DNA of 64,000 nucleotides. Source: Paenibacillus macquariensis. Its GTDB lineage: Bacteria > Bacillota > Bacilli > Paenibacillales > Paenibacillaceae. Shown piece by piece: positions 43,541-51,395 of the stretch. Positions within the stretch are counted from its first letter, which is position 1. Every line of letters starts with the position of its first letter. Under the pieces are notes generated by a model, which saw only the letters and a list, made by a program, of their open reading frames with translations, did not search any database and had not been told where the DNA came from. Location of the stretch: assembly GCF_900156375.1 (NCBI RefSeq), contig NZ_FTNK01000002.1, forward strand, positions 186,001 to 250,000, written 5' to 3'. A program made the position numbers and the translations under genes.

Positions 43541-43594
43541 TAGATGGACGAAGGCTGACCCATTGCCAAAAAATCTAAGAAGGATGTCTGATTA

Positions 43595-44263
43595 ATGGAT
43601 GAGCGTAAAATACAAATAGTACTGGATTCATTGCTACCCCTACTTAAAGCTGGGGTGGCTTTTACTATCCCCTTAACTTTGATTTCATTTGCCATAGGAC
43701 TTTTTCTGGCTGTGTTGACCGCCATTGTCCGTATTTCCTCGTGGAGGATCCCAAAGTTGATCTTCCGGTTCTATGTATGGGTCATTCGAGGGACTCCTCT
43801 GCTAGTGCAGTTATTTATCATTTTTTATGGATTGCCTGCCATCGGAATTACACTGGAGCCATTAACAGCGGCCATTATTGGCTTCTCTCTTAGCGTCGGG
43901 GCCTACTCCTCAGAAATCGTGCGTGCAGCAATTGTATCTATACCTAAAGGACAATGGGAAGCTGCATCTTCGATTGGTATGACACGGAGTCAGGCGCTTC
44001 GTCGAATTATTTTACCGCAAGCGACTCGAGTGTCAGTTCCGCCGCTAGCAAATTCATTCATTGGTTTGGTTAAGGATACGTCGCTTGCTGCAAGTATCAC
44101 GTATATGGAGATGTTTCGAACCTCACAACAGATTGTAGCTACCACGTACGAACCACTTCTGTTATACTGCGAAGTTGGTGTCATCTATCTACTGTTCTGC
44201 TCGATTCTATCTACTTTGCAAAACTACCTAGAGAGAAGGCTTGCTAGATACTCTGCGAGTTAA
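43595..44263 (+). CDS. tcyB: Cystine ABC transporter permease
   Basis: 222 residues, His/Glu/Gln/Arg-type permease of the HisM family. There are about five membrane helices and the EAA loop (GQWEAASSIGMTRSQALRRIILPQA). WVIRGTPLLVQLFIIFYGLP and YSSEIVRAAIVSIPKG are signature segments. AAGGATG lies eight bases before ATG 43595. It is the second gene of tcyABC, 54 bases behind tcyA. Confidence 0.88.
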   Translation: MDERKIQIVLDSLLPLLKAGVAFTIPLTLISFAIGLFLAVLTAIVRISSWRIPKLIFRFYVWVIRGTPLLVQLFIIFYGLPAIGITLEPLTAAIIGFSLSVGAYSSEIVRAAIVSIPKGQWEAASSIGMTRSQALRRIILPQATRVSVPPLANSFIGLVKDTSLAASITYMEMFRTSQQIVATTYEPLLLYCEVGVIYLLFCSILSTLQNYLERRLARYSAS

Positions 44264-44277
44264 AGGAGGAGATATGA

Positions 44278-45030
44278 GTGATTGAGATCCTTGATTTACA
44301 TAAGTCTTTTGGTGCACTAAAGGTATTAAAGGGGATTAATGTGAAGCTAGAACATGGCAAAGTGCTTGTTATTATTGGACCATCAGGTTCTGGTAAAACC
44401 ACATTGTTACGTTGCTTCAATCTGCTTGAAGTCCCTGATCAGGGGAGCATCGAGCTGGGTGGAATGAAGTTAAACTTTACAGATTCAAAGAAAATTTCAC
44501 AAAATAACGTAGTTACGTTACGCCAAAAAACAGGCATGGTCTTTCAGTCATACAATTTATTTCCACATATGACGGTGCTAGGTAATGTGATGGAAGGTCA
44601 GATCACGGTACAGAAGCGTTCGAAAGTGGAGGCACGCAAACGTGCTATGGTCTTACTAGAGAAGGTCGGACTCGCTGATAAGTCGGACTCTTATCCACAT
44701 CAATTATCCGGGGGACAGCAGCAACGAGTCGCGATTGCTAGGGCGATGGCTGTTGAGCCTGAGGTGCTTCTATTCGATGAGCCAACGTCGGCACTTGATC
44801 CCGAATTAGTAGGGGAAGTATTAAAGGTCATGAAACAGTTGGCTGCTGAAGGGATGACTATGGTTATAGTCACTCATGAAATGAAGTTTGCGGCTGATGT
44901 GGCGGATAAAATTATCTTAATGGAAGATGGTCATATTCTAGAAGAAGGAACGCCAGTGGAAGTACTTGAACATCCAAAAAGTACACGTGCGCGACAATTT
45001 CTTAACCGATTGAGCGGTGAAGCTGACTAA
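44278..45030 (+). CDS. tcyC: Cystine ABC transporter ATP-binding protein
   Basis: 250 residues from GTG 44278, with AAAGGAGGAG directly upstream. Walker [10 protein letters not shown]-loop [11 protein letters not shown], signature LSGGQQQR, Walker [15 protein letters not shown] and switch histidine in VTHEMKFA are all present. This is a polar-amino-acid type importer ATPase with the closing [20 protein letters not shown] segment. It powers uptake by TcyA/TcyB. Confidence 0.9.
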   Translation: MIEILDLHKSFGALKVLKGINVKLEHGKVLVIIGPSGSGKTTLLRCFNLLEVPDQGSIELGGMKLNFTDSKKISQNNVVTLRQKTGMVFQSYNLFPHMTVLGNVMEGQITVQKRSKVEARKRAMVLLEKVGLADKSDSYPHQLSGGQQQRVAIARAMAVEPEVLLFDEPTSALDPELVGEVLKVMKQLAAEGMTMVIVTHEMKFAADVADKIILMEDGHILEEGTPVEVLEHPKSTRARQFLNRLSGEAD

Positions 45031-45076
45031 CAACATTTAACTTTCATTATGATTACGCTCCTTATTTGGTGAAAAT

Positions 45077-45136
45077 AAGCACCTATTGTGAACAAGTGAG
45101 TTTTGATAATCACTTATAGACAATAGGTGCTTTTCT
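45077..45136 (+). terminator. Terminator after tcyABC
   Basis: AAGCACCTATTG pairs perfectly with CAATAGGTGCTT; an inner AAGTGA/TCACTT stem extends it. TTTTC follows. Confidence 0.85.
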
Positions 45137-45148
45137 ATTTTAAGAGGT

Positions 45149-45514
45149 CTATTTTATCCGTTTAAATACGTTGATTGTCCCCAAGAGTACCGACACAATG
45201 ATCATTAATCCTCCTAATGAGGCGATAGGGATACCGACTGTTTTATGATCTGTTGCAAACAATACCATGCTGATTACAAGTAGAGGTAAGCCGAACATGT
45301 GTAACCAATATTGGGAATTTGCAAGTTTAGTTTGCGCAGCCTCGGGGTATGCCTTATAGATTAGCCCAATAATAGCCAAGGAGACCCAACCTAACAAATT
45401 GATGTGGGCATGAACAGAGGTGTACTGGAACTCTTCGCTGATACCCATGACTAAACCGAAGATGGTTCCAATCAAAAAGTAAATCACTGACGCTTTAATA
45501 AATCGTGCGCTCAT
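45149..45514 (-). CDS. Small cytochrome oxidase subunit I-like membrane protein
   Basis: 121 residues from ATG 45514 (AAGGAGG upstream; the longer frame to 45556 lacks one). Four membrane helices. VHAHINLLGWVSLAIIGLIYKAYPEAA closely follows helix II of cbb3/NorB-type heme-copper oxidase subunit I, including the heme-ligand-like histidines. The protein is only a quarter of the length of a true subunit I and has no copper-site helices, so it cannot be a terminal oxidase by itself. Free-standing proteins of this kind are known in Bacilli with unknown role. Confidence 0.75.
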   Translation of the reverse strand: MSARFIKASVIYFLIGTIFGLVMGISEEFQYTSVHAHINLLGWVSLAIIGLIYKAYPEAAQTKLANSQYWLHMFGLPLLVISMVLFATDHKTVGIPIASLGGLMIIVSVLLGTINVFKRIK

Positions 45515-45702
45515 TTGTTTCCTCCTTAGGAATGAAATACATAGGGAATACGGCATATATGTATTCGTTCAAGTATGATTTTATCCCTAAGTTTAATTAA
45601 TTTGACACAATATTATGTCATCGTAATTTCTCTTTCGTCCTTGCCGGAATTCACAATTCGATTGTAAGTTTCAATTGCTATTAGATCTTTGAGAACTAAA
45701 AT

Positions 45703-45735
45703 AAGCTAACATCGGATGGTTACCGATATTAGCTT
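45703..45735 (-). terminator. Terminator after osmC-like gene
   Basis: On the minus strand AAGCTAATATCGG pairs with CCGATGTTAGCTT (one wobble), followed by ATTTTAG. Confidence 0.75.
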
Positions 45736-45763
45736 GCTATTGTGTGTTGAATCTAGTCAGGTT

Positions 45764-46210
45764 TTAATTTTCTATTACGATACGTTCTAACTTGACATTA
45801 ACCGGATGCGCTATGGTATCTCCAACCGGACATTTACTCTCTAAGAATTGTACGAATTCCTCAACTTTCTCCTTGGGAGAATCTGTTTTGATAGTGAAAG
45901 TATAACGGATATCGGAGTAACCTGGACGAACATCGGATTTGTTAAAGAATCCATCGAGATCAAGTTCTCCTTCAACATCTACACGGAAATCATCAAGTTT
46001 TACTCCGAATTTAGGCGCATAGACTCTTGCCACGATCGACTGGCATGCACCCAGAGAGGCTAGTAGAGCTTCGACTGGATTCATTCCTGTATCCGTTCCA
46101 CCCAAACTCTCCGGCTCATCTATAATCAGCTCGAAATTTCTGGCAGTAGTTTTCACTTTAACACCGTCTTGTAAATGCGCAGTAGCTTTGAAAGTTTGAA
46201 TAGCAGCCAT
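45764..46210 (-). CDS. OsmC/Ohr-family peroxide-detoxifying protein
   Basis: 148 residues from ATG 46210 (GAGGGAG ten bases upstream). The two redox cysteines of the family are in SLGACQSIVARVYA and ESKCPVGDT. GGTDTGMNPVEALLAS is the standard active-site surround. OsmC-type proteins reduce organic hydroperoxides in the cytoplasm with dihydrolipoamide-type donors. The MarR/FMN-reductase pair next door may be part of the same stress response, but each has its own terminator. Confidence 0.88.
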   Translation of the reverse strand: MAAIQTFKATAHLQDGVKVKTTARNFELIIDEPESLGGTDTGMNPVEALLASLGACQSIVARVYAPKFGVKLDDFRVDVEGELDLDGFFNKSDVRPGYSDIRYTFTIKTDSPKEKVEEFVQFLESKCPVGDTIAHPVNVKLERIVIEN

Positions 46211-46360
46211 AGTACACTCTCCCTCAATAAAGATATAAAATAATTGAAAATCATAATTCACATTAAACTACTAGGAATTATTTGTATTATATCAATGGAA
46301 ATGAATGACTGTCAATTCATTTCGATGTAGGAAAGAGAGGGACATGTAAAGAAAACAACA

Positions 46361-46387
46361 AAAAAACCGCTTTCGAGGCGGTCTTTT
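46361..46387 (-). terminator. Terminator after FMN reductase gene
   Basis: On the minus strand a short GACCGCCTCGAAAGCGGTT hairpin is followed by TTTTTTGTTG. Confidence 0.75.
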
Positions 46388-46422
46388 AGCATATGATTTT
46401 GTGGTGAGTATCTTTTATTATT

Positions 46423-46986
46423 TTATGATTTAGCGACAAAGGCGCCTGTATGTTGATCATACCAACTTATAAAATTTGTAACGATGATATTAAGGAATGC
46501 AACCGTTGGTTCATGGACCAATTGACCCGCGTCATCAAATTTCTCATGGACCGCACCGATGTAGACTTCATTACGAGGAAGTAGTGGGGAGGAGATACCT
46601 GGGGAAAACAGAATCCCACGTAAATGTTCTTGTGCTCGGACAGTTCCTAATGCCCCCATAGAGGCGCCCATGATAAATGAAGGTTTGCCTACCATGACTT
46701 TATCGACACGTGACAGCCAGTCAATAGCGTTCTTCAATATGCCGGGAATTGAATAATTATATTCCGGGGTAACCCAAAGAACCGCGTCAGCTTGAGCAAC
46801 TTTTCCGATGAATTTTTGAACGGTTTCAGAGGGCATCAGTTCAATTTCTTGATTATAAAAGGGAAGATCTGTTATCGGTAAAATTTCAATATCAAGCTTT
46901 CCTTCATATGTTCTCTGCATATACTGTGCAAGTTTCATGTTAAATGAATTCTTCCGGTTACTTCCTACAATCGCTACAATTTTCAT
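46423..46986 (-). CDS. NAD(P)H-dependent FMN reductase (chromate/quinone reductase-like)
   Basis: 187 residues. The flavodoxin-like fold shows the FMN phosphate loop GSNRKNSFNMKLAQ, the LPFYNQEIE segment and the hallmark TPEYNYSIPGILKNAIDW. IMGASMGALGTVRAQEHLR continues the family pattern. Such enzymes reduce quinones, azo dyes or chromate using NAD(P)H. It lies 15 bases behind the marR gene in the same operon, so redox or electrophile stress via MarR is the likely inducer. Confidence 0.88.
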   Translation of the reverse strand: MKIVAIVGSNRKNSFNMKLAQYMQRTYEGKLDIEILPITDLPFYNQEIELMPSETVQKFIGKVAQADAVLWVTPEYNYSIPGILKNAIDWLSRVDKVMVGKPSFIMGASMGALGTVRAQEHLRGILFSPGISSPLLPRNEVYIGAVHEKFDDAGQLVHEPTVAFLNIIVTNFISWYDQHTGAFVAKS

Positions 46987-47001
46987 TCATCATTCCTCCA
47001 A

Positions 47002-47433
47002 TTATAATGGATTAACATTCCCACTGACTTTCATGAGTAGTCTCTTTAACTCCGTCAATTCTTCATCAGTAAAGCCGCTGTTCAACAGCTCTTTTGTTCT
47101 GCTACTGATTCGATCAACTTCATCACTAAGCGCGCGCCCTTCGTCGGTCAGATATACTTGAACGGCACGGCGATCGATTGCACTTCCAGTTCTTTTGATA
47201 AATCCTTTCTGCTCAAGACTAGCAAGCATCCGTGTAATACTAGACTTATCTTTCTTCAACGTATTCGCAATATCATTTTGAGAGATGCCTTCCTTTTTCA
47301 AAAGAAGGGCAATCACAAGATATTGTTCGGGAGCTAACTGCAGAGGGACTAACCAGTTTTTTAGAACATTTGTTATTTCAAGATCTACTAAATGAATCAT
47401 GACGCCAACATGATCAAAAATTTTTGGTTCCAT
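47002..47433 (-). CDS. MarR-family transcriptional regulator
   Basis: 143 residues from ATG 47433, preceded by AAGGCGGA; ATG 47457 has no ribosome site. The winged helix reads QLAPEQYLVIALLLKKEGISQNDI, DKSSITRMLASLEQKGFIKR and DRRAVQVYLTDEG, the classic MarR wing. It probably represses its own operon with the FMN reductase. No obvious palindromic operator is visible immediately upstream. No cysteine is present, so thiol oxidation is not the signal. Confidence 0.88.
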   Translation of the reverse strand: MEPKIFDHVGVMIHLVDLEITNVLKNWLVPLQLAPEQYLVIALLLKKEGISQNDIANTLKKDKSSITRMLASLEQKGFIKRTGSAIDRRAVQVYLTDEGRALSDEVDRISSRTKELLNSGFTDEELTELKRLLMKVSGNVNPL

Positions 47434-47664
47434 TAGATCCGCCTTATTGGTTGACATATCAACTATATTACATTAATTTAGAAAAAAATGGAACATTTAA
47501 TATTTAGTGAGAGAGACCGAATAGGATTAATAGAGAAAGTGATAAATTGGTTTAGCAGATCGAGATTTCACTCCTTGAAATAGTCCCATCTTTGTCATTA
47601 ACATAATCTGTACCGTATTCGCAATTACTATTCTTTTCCCAGTTTATTTCGTACTCATTACTTG

Positions 47665-47719
47665 GTGTTAACACCGATAAATCGGTGAATCCATAGCCAT
47701 ATGGCTGTGGGTCTTTTTT
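47665..47719 (+). terminator. Stacked palindromes ending in an intrinsic terminator
   Basis: GGTGTTAACACC is followed by CACCGATAAATCGGTG, which shares its CACC arm, so the two hairpins exclude each other. Next comes CCATAGCC-ATAT-GGCTGTGG followed by GTCTTTTTTT. The last hairpin is a good intrinsic terminator; the alternative pairing upstream resembles an attenuator. Confidence 0.6.
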
Positions 47720-47849
47720 TGAATGTCCTCAATTGAAAGCAGCATTGAACATTCCTCAATAAAGGGTGAATTTCGTTTTTTTTCATACAGTGTTAAAGAG
47801 TTGTTGGAACTAACTAAATGAAATATTAAATAACATAGAAAGCTTTCTG

Positions 47850-47896
47850 CCGGAATGTCCTCATAATCAACAGGGGATTCCGGTTTTCTTTTTTTT
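47850..47896 (+). terminator. Second rightward terminator, no ORF in front
   Basis: CCGGAATGTCCT pairs with AGGGGATTCCGG (two mismatches), followed by a T-rich run TTTTCTTTTTTTT. Confidence 0.7.
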
Positions 47897-47917
47897 GAAT
47901 TATTTTGAGGTGAACTA

Positions 47918-47966
47918 TTGAATGATGATGTGACTCGTGTTAATATACTGAATGAACGTTCAGTAT
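47918..47966 (+). promoter_or_regulatory. tetR promoter and operator
   Basis: TTGAAT (47918-47923), 17 bases, TAATAT (47941-47946). The palindrome ATACTGAATGAACGTTCAGTAT (47945-47966) starts in the -10 region. Its right 16 bases, AATGAACGTTCAGTAT, recur exactly before the efflux gene at 48662. Confidence 0.8.
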
Positions 47967-48017
47967 TAATAGTGAATCAATGTAGTAAAGTTCATAGATG
48001 AATCGGAGTGGAAGTAT

Positions 48018-48617
48018 GTGAATAAGAAGCAGTTGCAAAGTGAAGATACCAAAAAAAGAGTTGCGGACGCTGCAAGAGGTCTATTTGCTCAAAAGGGGTA
48101 CAAAGCAACTTCCATTGAAGACATTGTGGGGATTACGGGGAGCAGTAAGGGAAATATCTATTACCATTTTAAAAGTAAGGAAGGATTGTTTCTCTATTTG
48201 ATTGATGAGTGGGATCAGGAATGGGAGCAACAATGGCAAGAAAAAGAGTCACTTTACACAACAACGACAGAGAAGTTGTACGGGGTTGCAGAGCAAATGG
48301 TTCTCGAAGATTTAAATCATCCACTAACGATGGCGGCAGATGAGTTTTTCAATAACGAGGAGAAAGCTAATGATGTTGAAGAACGAATAACCGAGATGGT
48401 GAAGGGACACCTTGATTTCTATCAGAAGTTGATACAACAAGGTATTGATAACGGAGAATTCAAGCCAAACAATGTGGAGGGTCTATCCGTAGTGTTTGAA
48501 AGCTTAACGATGGGGCTCAGTCAGATGTCTCGAAAATTAAATCAGAAGGATGCACTCGCATTATATCATTTAGCCATTTCAGTGTTCCTGCATGGGATCG
48601 CCAAAGAGCCCAACTGA
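48018..48617 (+). CDS. TetR-family repressor of the adjacent efflux pump
   Basis: 199 residues from GTG 48018 (GGAGTGGAAG upstream). The N-terminal HTH is standard: KKRVADAARGLFAQKGYKATSIEDIV, GSSKGNIYYHFKSKEGLFLYL. The C-terminal ligand domain resembles QacR/YfiR-like regulators. The same operator stands in front of this gene and of the MFS gene 116 bases downstream, so it should repress both and be released by a pump substrate. Confidence 0.9.
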   Translation: MNKKQLQSEDTKKRVADAARGLFAQKGYKATSIEDIVGITGSSKGNIYYHFKSKEGLFLYLIDEWDQEWEQQWQEKESLYTTTTEKLYGVAEQMVLEDLNHPLTMAADEFFNNEEKANDVEERITEMVKGHLDFYQKLIQQGIDNGEFKPNNVEGLSVVFESLTMGLSQMSRKLNQKDALALYHLAISVFLHGIAKEPN

Positions 48618-48661
48618 TTCTAATAGAATGAAGATTGTAGACAACACATGTCATATTACAA

Positions 48662-48677
48662 AATGAACGTTCAGTAT
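48662..48677 (+). promoter_or_regulatory. TetR operator before MFS efflux gene
   Basis: AATGAACGTTCAGTAT, identical to the right part of the tetR operator at 47951-47966, lies 57 bases before the MFS start. Confidence 0.75.
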
Positions 48678-48733
48678 ATTTTTGTTACACAAAGTTACAG
48701 CACGGAGATTGCAAAATTCGGGGGATTATTTCA

Positions 48734-49942
48734 ATGACATTATTATTAAGAAATAGGGGCGCACTATTACTCCTGATGTTTAACATTTTTTTGGTCTTTA
48801 CAGGTATCGGTCTCGTAGTACCTATCATGCCTACTTACATGAGAGAACTTCATATTAGTGGAAGTACGGTTGGTATGCTAGTAGCGGCATTTTCATTAAC
48901 ACAACTTATATTTTCACCTGTAGCTGGTAGGTTGTCTGATTCATTGGGACGCAAAAAGATTATTGTTGTAGGTATGATTGTTTTTGCACTTTCAGAGTGG
49001 CTATTTGGTTCAGCAAGTTCGACTTATCTGTTGTTTGCAGCTAGATTCCTTGGAGGAGTTGGAGCAGCATTCATTTTCCCAGCAGTTATGGCTTATGCAG
49101 CAGATGTTACCTCGGATGAAGAGCGTGCTAAAGGTATGGGGTTCATTACTGCAGCGATCACAACAGGATTCATCATCGGTCCAGGGATCGGAGGCATCCT
49201 AGCAGAGTACGGAATTCGCGTACCATTTTACGCTGCGGCAATAGCCGGTGGGTTAGCAGCTATTATTACTGCATTGATTCTGCCCGAATCATTAACAGCT
49301 GAGAGACGTAGAGCCTCTAAGGATGTTGTCAAACAGAGCTTACCTGCACAGTTAATGCGTTCATATCGCGAACCTTACTTTTTAAGTCTGATCATCGTGT
49401 TTGTTGCTTCTTTCGGATTGGCAAACTACGAGACTGTATTTGGACTATTCGTAGATCATAAATTTGGCTTCACAGCGAAAGATATTGCCTATATTATTAC
49501 GTTTGGGTCCATAGCTGGTGCTGTTGTGCAAGCTACGGCATTCGGATGGATACTGAATAAATTTGGAGACAAAAAGGTCATTTCTTATAGTTTGGTTATA
49601 TCAAGTGTTTTCGTATTTTTAACTCTTTTTGTACACAAATATTGGTTGATTGTTGTGGTTACATTTATTGTGTTCTTAGCTATGGACGTATTACGTCCGG
49701 CAATTAGTACTCAGATGTCAAAGGTGGCACCAGAACAGCAAGGATTTGTAGCAGGCTTGAATTCTGCCTACACAAGTCTTGGGAACATCATTGGGCCTAT
49801 CGTAGCAGGATTTTTATTCGATCTAGATATTAATTATCCTTATCTGTCAGCTGCTATCGTTCTAATGCTATGTTTCGTATTATCCATGAAAGCAAAAAGT
49901 AATCAGATTTCTGAAACCAAATGTCGAATTTCACGTAGATAG
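48734..49942 (+). CDS. MFS drug efflux transporter (Bmr/TetA-like)
   Basis: 402 residues, 12 membrane helices. Motif A in the first cytoplasmic loop (GRLSDSLGRKKII), motif C-like sequence (GPGIGGILAEYG) and the opening LVFTGIGLVVPIMPTYM are those of drug/proton antiporters of the DHA1 family, like Bmr, NorA or YfiS. It is controlled by the TetR protein next to it. Drug specificity is not predictable from sequence. Confidence 0.88.
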   Translation: MTLLLRNRGALLLLMFNIFLVFTGIGLVVPIMPTYMRELHISGSTVGMLVAAFSLTQLIFSPVAGRLSDSLGRKKIIVVGMIVFALSEWLFGSASSTYLLFAARFLGGVGAAFIFPAVMAYAADVTSDEERAKGMGFITAAITTGFIIGPGIGGILAEYGIRVPFYAAAIAGGLAAIITALILPESLTAERRRASKDVVKQSLPAQLMRSYREPYFLSLIIVFVASFGLANYETVFGLFVDHKFGFTAKDIAYIITFGSIAGAVVQATAFGWILNKFGDKKVISYSLVISSVFVFLTLFVHKYWLIVVVTFIVFLAMDVLRPAISTQMSKVAPEQQGFVAGLNSAYTSLGNIIGPIVAGFLFDLDINYPYLSAAIVLMLCFVLSMKAKSNQISETKCRISRR

Positions 49943-49960
49943 TATGATGACTTATTTGAA

Positions 49961-49996
49961 AAGACGCTCGGTCTTTGTTTGGACGAGCGTCTTTCT
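49961..49996 (+). terminator. Terminator after MFS gene
   Basis: AAGACGCTCG pairs perfectly with CGAGCGTCTT, followed by TCTGG; T-rich loop. Confidence 0.8.
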
Positions 49997-50075
49997 GGTT
50001 ACAATCTTTAAGGTGAAGAAGGACCTTGGTTACCTTTTATTAGAATAATAATTTACAGAATTTGGAGGAATAATA

Positions 50076-51155
50076 TTGACCTCATTGAACCGATTTATCA
50101 AAATTTGTATCGCAATTATTTTAGTATTTATTATTATTTATTTAGGCTCGCTTGTTGATTTTGTATTTAAGCCTTTCCTTTCATTATTCAGTATCATTAT
50201 GGTGCCATTAATGCTAGCTACTTTTTTCTATTACCTTTTGCGGCCGCTTGTGAACAAGATGGTACGTCCGAAATTAAACAGGACCATGGTTATTTTAATT
50301 ATTTATTTAATATTCGCTATTCTTTTGGGTGTATTTATCATTGGCGTATTCCCATCCCTAAGGACTCAATTTTTCAACTTAGTTGATAATGGACCAAATC
50401 TGTTGAATGCATTGAGTAAACAGCTACAAGACTTAGAACAGACAGGATTCCTATCGAAAATCCTTCCAGATGATGTGAGCCCTCTAACGCAATTGAACGA
50501 ATATCTGAATAAGGGATTCTCATTATTGACCAATTACTTGGCGGGTATGTTTTCATTCTTCTCGAATTTTGCGGTTATTCTGTTGACCTTCCCTATCTTA
50601 CTTTTCTATATGTTGAAAGAGGGAGATAAATTCGGACAGAAAATTGTTAGCTTCATGCCTATGCGTTTCCGTGAAGAAGGCAAAGAGGTTGTACATGATA
50701 TTGATCATGCAATAAGTGGATTCATCGTGGGTAGAGTTGTTGTGAACCTTGCACTTGGTGTGCTGATGTACATCGGATTCCTAGTTATAGGTCTGCCTTA
50801 TGCACTATTGCTGACTGCGGTAGCCGTTATTATGAATTTCATCCCATTCATTGGTGCTATTCTATCGGCTATTCCGATTGTAATTATCGGATTGATTGAA
50901 TCACCTTCCGTCGCCATCTGGTCGTTAGTTGTGATTCTAGTTGCACAACAAGTTCAAGATAATATTATTTCACCATATATTTTCGGCAAACAGCTAGATA
51001 TACACCCACTTACGACGATTATCTTGGTCTTAGTTGGTAGTGACGTGTTCGGAATTATCGGAGTAATCGTCATTATTCCTGTATATATGATTGTTAAAAT
51101 TGTAGTTGTAAAGATGTATCAACTTTTCTTTAAACAGAAATGGGAAGATGCTTAA
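50076..51155 (+). CDS. AI-2E (PerM/YdbI-like) family transporter
   Basis: 359 residues from TTG 50076 (GGAGGAA upstream). About eight membrane helices in the family's 2+1+5 arrangement, with the amphipathic central segment (FFNLVDNGPNLLNALSKQL) and the conserved GFIVGRVVVNLALGVLMYIGFLV, NFIPFIGAI and HPLTTIILVLVGSDVFGIIG. Members are variously linked to autoinducer-2 export or Na+/H+ exchange. Function here is undetermined. Confidence 0.88.
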   Translation: MTSLNRFIKICIAIILVFIIIYLGSLVDFVFKPFLSLFSIIMVPLMLATFFYYLLRPLVNKMVRPKLNRTMVILIIYLIFAILLGVFIIGVFPSLRTQFFNLVDNGPNLLNALSKQLQDLEQTGFLSKILPDDVSPLTQLNEYLNKGFSLLTNYLAGMFSFFSNFAVILLTFPILLFYMLKEGDKFGQKIVSFMPMRFREEGKEVVHDIDHAISGFIVGRVVVNLALGVLMYIGFLVIGLPYALLLTAVAVIMNFIPFIGAILSAIPIVIIGLIESPSVAIWSLVVILVAQQVQDNIISPYIFGKQLDIHPLTTIILVLVGSDVFGIIGVIVIIPVYMIVKIVVVKMYQLFFKQKWEDA

Positions 51156-51180
51156 TAAAGGCAGAGGTAAGGTTGAAGGA

Positions 51181-51209
51181 GAGGTCGCGTTAGACGCGGC
51201 CTCTTTTTT
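51181..51209 (+). terminator. Terminator after AI-2E family gene
   Basis: GAGGTCGCG pairs with CGCGGCCTC (one wobble), followed by TTTTTT. Confidence 0.9.
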
Positions 51210-51255
51210 GCTGTATTTTATTGAGTGGAAATTTAGATAAAAGGAGAACCTAGGG

Positions 51256-51288
51256 ATGAAAACGCATAATTTTAAAACTTATTTATAA
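51256..51288 (+). CDS. Possible 10-codon leader peptide
   Basis: AAAGGAG is followed after a suitable gap by ATG 51256 and the short frame MKTHNFKTYL ending in TAA. The ligase gene begins about 107 bases further. The strong ribosome site is the main support; it could be a leader ORF or the stump of a lost gene. Confidence 0.3.
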   Translation: MKTHNFKTYL

Positions 51289-51395
51289 GAAATAGTTATT
51301 TGCTACTGCATATTTCTCATGGTACGTTTTCAATACACAGTAAATTCATAGTAAATGAAATGTATGAAATTCTTTCTTATGGAGGTGGAAACGGT

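Larger units (their letters stand above)
47434..48017. other. 580-base non-coding stretch with two orphan terminators
   Basis: No gene reaches a convincing length on either strand. It holds overlapping palindromes and a terminator at 47665-47719, a second terminator at 47850-47896, both reading rightward without an ORF in front, and the tetR promoter at 47918. On the minus strand 47569-47735 is an open frame without a start, ending RSEISIC; it could be the tail of a lost gene. A small RNA or attenuated leader between the terminators is possible. Confidence 0.5.
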
